DNA of 64,000 nt from Aliarcobacter skirrowii CCUG 10374 (GTDB lineage: Bacteria; Campylobacterota; Campylobacteria; Campylobacterales; Arcobacteraceae): contig NZ_CP032099.1 of assembly GCF_003544835.1 (NCBI RefSeq), positions 558,001 through 622,000 of the forward strand, read 5' to 3'. The position numbers were made by a program, and so were the translations under genes. This document shows, one piece after another, positions 60,191 through 64,000 of the stretch. Below the pieces are notes generated by a model. It was not told where the DNA came from. It worked only from the letters and a program-made list of their open reading frames with translations, and searched no databases. Positions within the stretch are counted from its first letter, which is position 1. The number at the start of each line of letters is the position of its first letter.

Positions 60191-61323
60191 AGTATTTAAT
60201 TAATATTTTATTTGTAGCATTTTTATTTGTAGGGTGTTATCAAAAACAAGTTGTAGATTTAAAAACAGAAGATACTCCAATAGAGATTAAAGATTCAAAT
60301 ATTGAGATAATTAAACCAATTGATTCAATAATACAAGAGGAGATAATTGATCCTTTTGAAAAAAAAGATAGCTCTTATTACTTTAATCCAAAAAATAACA
60401 AAATAAATGTAGCACTTATCTATCCATCACAATTAGTTGGCAGATATGCTAAGAGCTCTATAAATACTATTTTGGGATATCTAAATTTTATAGATGAAAA
60501 ATATAATCTTATAGCTATAGATACTCTTGATGAGAGTTTAGAAAATATGCAAAGAGTTATGGATGAGCTAGAAGATTTAGAGATTAAAAATGTAGTAGCT
60601 CTATTTACACCTGAGAGTGTAAATAATTTAAAAGAGATTAAAATTGATAACTTTAAAATATATTTTCCTTTAATTGAGAAAAAAGAGTATGTTTTAGGTG
60701 ATGAAAATTTAGTTTTAAGTGAAAATACTGTTTTTGGTGCAATATCTTATAGTGAACAGTTGAAAAAGCTAAGTCAATATAGTGATTCAGATAATGTACT
60801 TTTTTATCTAGATACTTATTTAGGAAATAAATTAAAACATAGTTATGATGAGTTAAATATAACTACATCTATTCAAAAAGATATAAAAAGAACAGATACA
60901 AACTTTAAAAATATTGTAAAAGATGATAGATTAAATGATAGTTTTATATTTTTAAACTTGGATATTGTAAAGAGCTCTTTAATACTCTCTCAACTTAGAG
61001 CAAATGAGATAGATCCAAAAATTATATTTGCAACGCAAGTTTTATATGATCCAATTTTAATGACTCTAACTCAAGATAAAGATAGAGAGAGACTTTTAAT
61101 AGCAAACTCTATAGATAGAGTTTCAAGTGAGTTAAAAGATAATATTTCAAATTTTGGTGGAAATATTAGTTATGAGTGGGTAGATTATTCAACATTAGTT
61201 GGAGTAAACTATTTACTTAAAGGTAATAATGAAATTGTTTCAACAAAAGTTGAAAATAATCAAGCTATATATATTCCAAAATTGTATATTAGTACAGCTT
61301 TTGGATTTGTAGAAATTAAGTAG
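60187..61323 (+). CDS. Predicted periplasmic lipoprotein with a type-I binding-protein-like fold (TTG start)
   Basis: A 378-residue lipoprotein. The signal peptide (1-16) ends FVGC, so Cys17 is lipidated. An acidic linker (about 20-60) leads to a domain with strand/helix alternation (NVALIYPSQLVGRYAKSSINTI near 70-92, NVVALFTPESVNNL, VLFYLDTYLGNKL, KIIFATQVLYDP). This resembles periplasmic binding-protein type I folds such as LpoA's C-terminal domain. No ligand can be named. The start TTG at 60187 overlaps the UDG-like stop. It precedes aspS by 43 bases. Confidence 0.75.
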   Translation: MKYLINILFVAFLFVGCYQKQVVDLKTEDTPIEIKDSNIEIIKPIDSIIQEEIIDPFEKKDSSYYFNPKNNKINVALIYPSQLVGRYAKSSINTILGYLNFIDEKYNLIAIDTLDESLENMQRVMDELEDLEIKNVVALFTPESVNNLKEIKIDNFKIYFPLIEKKEYVLGDENLVLSENTVFGAISYSEQLKKLSQYSDSDNVLFYLDTYLGNKLKHSYDELNITTSIQKDIKRTDTNFKNIVKDDRLNDSFIFLNLDIVKSSLILSQLRANEIDPKIIFATQVLYDPILMTLTQDKDRERLLIANSIDRVSSELKDNISNFGGNISYEWVDYSTLVGVNYLLKGNNEIVSTKVENNQAIYIPKLYISTAFGFVEIK

Positions 61324-61366
61324 GTTTTAGATAAAATCGCCAATTATTTAGGAAAAAGGATTAATT

Positions 61367-63118
61367 TTGAGAACACATTATTGTAGTAGTGTAAGAGAAA
61401 ATTTAATAGGAGAAAAAGTAACAGTAGCTGGATGGGTTAATAGCAGACGAGACCACGGTGGGATTATTTTTATAGATTTAAGAGATAAAAGTGGTTTAGT
61501 TCAACTTGTTGCTGATCCACAAGATTGTAAAGATGCCTTAGCAGTTGCTGAAACTGTAAGAGATGAGTATGTTTTAATTGCAACTGGAACTGTAAGAGCA
61601 AGAGGTGAAGGGTTAGAAAATCCAAACTTAGAGACTGGAAAAATTGAGATTATTTTAGAGAATCTTATTATTGAAAATAGAAGCAAAGCTATGCCTTTTG
61701 ATATAAATGATGAGAAAGTAAATGATGAGATAAAACTAAGAAATAGATTTTTAGAGCTTAGAAGTAAAAAATCCTTTGATATTTTCCAATTAAGAAGTAA
61801 AGCTACTATTCAAGCTAGAAATACACTTGATGAGTTAGGATTTTTAGATGTTGAAACTCCAATTTTAACAAAATCAACTCCAGAGGGTGCAAGAGATTAT
61901 TTAGTTCCATCAAGAGTTCATGCAGGTGAGTTTTATGCACTTCCTCAATCTCCACAGTTGTTTAAACAACTTTTAATGGTTGCTGGATTTGATAGATATT
62001 TTCAAATTGCAAAATGTTTTAGAGATGAAGATTTAAGAGCAGATAGACAACCTGAATTTACTCAAATAGATGTTGAGATGAGTTTTTGTACTCAAGAGGA
62101 TGTTATAGCTGTTGCTGAGAAATTAATCTATGATATATTTACAAAATGTGGTAAAAAAATTCCATCATCTTTTAGAAGAATGAAATATAGTGAAGCAATG
62201 GAGAGTTACGGTAGTGATAAACCTGATTTAAGATTTGATATGCCTTTAATTGATGTTATTGATATTTTTGAAAAATCAACAAATGAAATATTTACAGATA
62301 TTGCAAAAGATAAAAAGAATAATAGAATTAAAGCATTAAGATGTCCAAATGGGGATAATATCTTCTCAAAAAGACAGATGAAAGGTTTTGAAGATTATGT
62401 AAGAAAATTTGGAGCAAAAGGGCTTGGATATTTCCAAATGAAAGAAGATGGACTTAAAGGTCCACTTACAAAATTCTTTAGTGAAGCTGATTTAGAAGAG
62501 ATTGTAAAAGTTACAAATCTTGAAGTTGGAGATGTAGTGTTCTTTGGAGCAGGAGATAAAAAAACTGTTTGGGATTATATGGGAAGATTTAGATTATTTT
62601 TAGCTAATGAGATGAATATTATTCCAAAAGATTCTTATGAGTTTTTATGGGTTGTTGATTTCCCTATGTTTGAAGTTGAAGATGGAAGAACAAAAGCACT
62701 TCACCATCCATTTACAATGCCAAAAGATTTAAACAAAGAGGATTTAGAAGAGATTGAATCAATTGCTTATGATATTGTTTTAAATGGAACAGAACTTGGT
62801 GGTGGAAGTATAAGAATTCACAAAGAAGAGATTCAAAGTAAAGTATTTGAACTAATGGGAATTAGTCAAGAGGAAGCAAAAGAGAAGTTTGGATTCTTGC
62901 TTGATGCTTTACAATATGGAGCACCAAGCCATGGAGGATTTGCATTAGGTCTTGATAGAATGATAATGTTACTTGCTGGAACTGATTCAATAAGAGATGT
63001 TATAGCATTCCCTAAAACTCAAAAAGCTCAATGTCTATTAACTCAAGCTCCATCAAGCGTTGATGAAGCTCAATTAAAAGAGTTACATATTCGTGTGAGA
63101 AAAAGTGTAGAAAGCTAA
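61367..63118 (+). CDS. aspS: Aspartyl-tRNA synthetase (TTG start)
   Basis: A 583-residue class IIb synthetase of the bacterial type. The N-terminal OB anticodon domain has [23 protein letters not shown] (split). Motif 1, the flipping-loop region [41 protein letters not shown] (split; motif 2), the bacterial GAD insertion (about 285-420) and motif 3 [14 protein letters not shown] are visible. The start is TTG at 61367, six bases after AAAAAGGA; a GATAAAAT (-10 type) lies upstream. Campylobacterota often have a non-discriminating AspRS; I cannot tell that from this sequence alone. Confidence 0.96.
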   Translation: MRTHYCSSVRENLIGEKVTVAGWVNSRRDHGGIIFIDLRDKSGLVQLVADPQDCKDALAVAETVRDEYVLIATGTVRARGEGLENPNLETGKIEIILENLIIENRSKAMPFDINDEKVNDEIKLRNRFLELRSKKSFDIFQLRSKATIQARNTLDELGFLDVETPILTKSTPEGARDYLVPSRVHAGEFYALPQSPQLFKQLLMVAGFDRYFQIAKCFRDEDLRADRQPEFTQIDVEMSFCTQEDVIAVAEKLIYDIFTKCGKKIPSSFRRMKYSEAMESYGSDKPDLRFDMPLIDVIDIFEKSTNEIFTDIAKDKKNNRIKALRCPNGDNIFSKRQMKGFEDYVRKFGAKGLGYFQMKEDGLKGPLTKFFSEADLEEIVKVTNLEVGDVVFFGAGDKKTVWDYMGRFRLFLANEMNIIPKDSYEFLWVVDFPMFEVEDGRTKALHHPFTMPKDLNKEDLEEIESIAYDIVLNGTELGGGSIRIHKEEIQSKVFELMGISQEEAKEKFGFLLDALQYGAPSHGGFALGLDRMIMLLAGTDSIRDVIAFPKTQKAQCLLTQAPSSVDEAQLKELHIRVRKSVES

Positions 63119-63130
63119 TTTTAGCTTTTT
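63111..63130 (+). terminator. Terminator overlapping the aspS stop
   Basis: AAAGCTAA/TTAGCTTT (63111-63128) with a tight loop is followed by a T run. The TAA stop (63116-63118) lies in the 5' arm. Confidence 0.65.
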
Positions 63131-63202
63131 ACATACAAAATAAATCTCTTAAAACAATCTTCCTAAAAACTACTTTAAAACTTAAAATATAAAAGAAGAA
63201 TT

Positions 63203-64000
63203 ATGAATAAACAAAATAGATTTTTACCAACAACAAAAGAAGAGATGAAACAGCGAGGGTGGGATGAACTTGATGTTGTTTTAATAACAGGTGATGCGTA
63301 TATTGATTCTCCTTTTATGGGAATTGCTGTTGTTGGAAGAATTTTAGAGGATATTGGTTTTAAAGTTGGAATTATTGGACAACCAGATATTAATAGTGAT
63401 GTTGATATAAAACGACTAGGGGAGCCAAAACTGTTTTGGGGAGTTAGTGGTGGAAGTATTGATTCTATGGTTTCAAACTATACAGCTACAAAAAAGTTTA
63501 GAAATGATGATGACTATACTCCAGGTGGGAAAAACAACAAACGACCAGATAGGGCTACTTTAGTTTATACAAATTTAATAAGAAGATATTTTAAAAATAC
63601 AGTTCCTATTGTTTTAGGTGGAATAGAAGCTAGTTTAAGACGACTTACTCACTATGATTATTGGTCAAACACTCTTAGAAAACCAATTTTATTTGATTCT
63701 AAGGCTGATTATATGATTTATGGAATGGGTGAACAAGCAATAATAGATTTAGGACTTTATTTAAAAGAGGGTAAAGATGTAAGAACTATTGCAGGACTTT
63801 GTTATATCTCAAAAGAGCCTGTAAAAGAGTATTTACAAATTCCTTCGCACAAAGAGTGTTTAGAGAATAAAGAGAAATATATTGATCTATTTAGAGCTTT
63901 TTATGATAACAACGACCCAATGTATTCAAAAGGTCTTTGCCAAGAAGTAGATGGCAGATTTCTAATACAAAATCCACCAAGTAGGTATTTAGAAGAAAAT
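63203..64000 (+). CDS. YgiQ-family radical SAM protein, 3'-truncated by window edge
   Basis: The first 266 residues of a UPF0313/YgiQ-type radical SAM protein. The N-terminal B12-binding-like region has RFLPTTKEEMKQRGWDELDVVLITGDAYIDSPFMG (split), YTPGGKNNKRPDRATLVYTNLIRR (split), PIVLGGIEASLRRLTHYDYWS and ADYMIYGMGEQ, all diagnostic. The CxxxCxxC radical SAM cluster would lie beyond the window. The start is ATG at 63203; AAAGAAGA precedes it. The function of the family is unknown. Confidence 0.93.
   Translation, partial: MNKQNRFLPTTKEEMKQRGWDELDVVLITGDAYIDSPFMGIAVVGRILEDIGFKVGIIGQPDINSDVDIKRLGEPKLFWGVSGGSIDSMVSNYTATKKFRNDDDYTPGGKNNKRPDRATLVYTNLIRRYFKNTVPIVLGGIEASLRRLTHYDYWSNTLRKPILFDSKADYMIYGMGEQAIIDLGLYLKEGKDVRTIAGLCYISKEPVKEYLQIPSHKECLENKEKYIDLFRAFYDNNDPMYSKGLCQEVDGRFLIQNPPSRYLEEN

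Noticed and set aside
1-64000. CRISPR arrays, prophage, IS elements, rRNA operons
   Set aside because: No regularly spaced repeats, transposases, phage structural genes or rRNA sequences were seen in the window.

Overview
The window is AT-rich, densely packed bacterial DNA. Its codon use, long overlapping gene chains, type-2 ArgC, single-subunit HslV/HslU and S10-spc ribosomal layout (no rpmD, ending at infA) point to a member of Campylobacterota, most likely Arcobacter/Aliarcobacter or a close relative. This placement is inferred from gene content and protein resemblance only. Nearly all of the window looks like core chromosome. I see no prophage, insertion sequence, CRISPR array or rRNA. 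Many genes start at TTG. Two genes (an HD phosphohydrolase and tatD) appear to have only ATA or ATT available as start codon.

Layout. 1-5.5 kb (+): the 3' part of htpG, a DedA membrane protein overlapping a DbpA-type helicase, and a GAF-PAS-GGDEF diguanylate cyclase. 5.5-10.2 kb (-): an operon read phoH-PIN, HD phosphohydrolase, pdxH, CDF metal exporter. 10.3-12.5 kb: a PAS/degenerate-GGDEF/EAL c-di-GMP phosphodiesterase facing an FMN reductase. 12.5-12.9 kb: tRNA-Gln, tRNA-Tyr and tRNA-Phe. 12.9-18.2 kb (-): an unusual four-gene run of SF1 helicase, DUF3142-like protein, large CGGG lipoprotein and an orphan protein. 18.3-24.3 kb: a tripartite RND efflux operon with a divergent MarR regulator and palindromic candidate operators. 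24.3-31.3 kb: kdsB, polA, a Ca2+/Na+ exchanger, an orphan, a YfcH-type epimerase and argC. 31.3-34.1 kb: the most accessory-looking part, with a TlpA-like thioredoxin, a small membrane protein, a 62-residue HTH protein with a 14-bp inverted repeat upstream, an acyltransferase-3 and a tiny Cys-rich protein. 34.1-40.3 kb (-): a seven-gene overlapping chain ubiX-coaD-tmk-hisS-speA-cysE-TSUP. 40.4-48.6 kb (+): a divergent serine-recombinase-like protein, rplI, hslV-hslU, a receiver-like small protein, tatD, rlpA, hisB, kdsC-lptC-lptA, engB and an argA-like acetyltransferase. 48.7-59.5 kb (+): the S10-spc ribosomal operon behind a near-consensus sigma-70 promoter. 59.5-64 kb (+): a UDG-like protein, a periplasmic lipoprotein, aspS and the start of a YgiQ radical SAM gene cut by the window edge.

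How the genes work together. kdsB, kdsC, lptC and lptA belong to Kdo/lipopolysaccharide synthesis and export. rlpA and the RND pump also serve the cell envelope. Two c-di-GMP proteins of opposite activity lie within 6 kb of each other. The ubiX chain mixes cofactor, nucleotide, polyamine and cysteine synthesis and looks like a housekeeping polycistron held together by translational coupling. The best candidates for undescribed biology are the 12.9-18.2 kb operon, the AUN-initiated genes, the degenerate UDG-like protein and the recombinase-like protein lacking a catalytic arginine.
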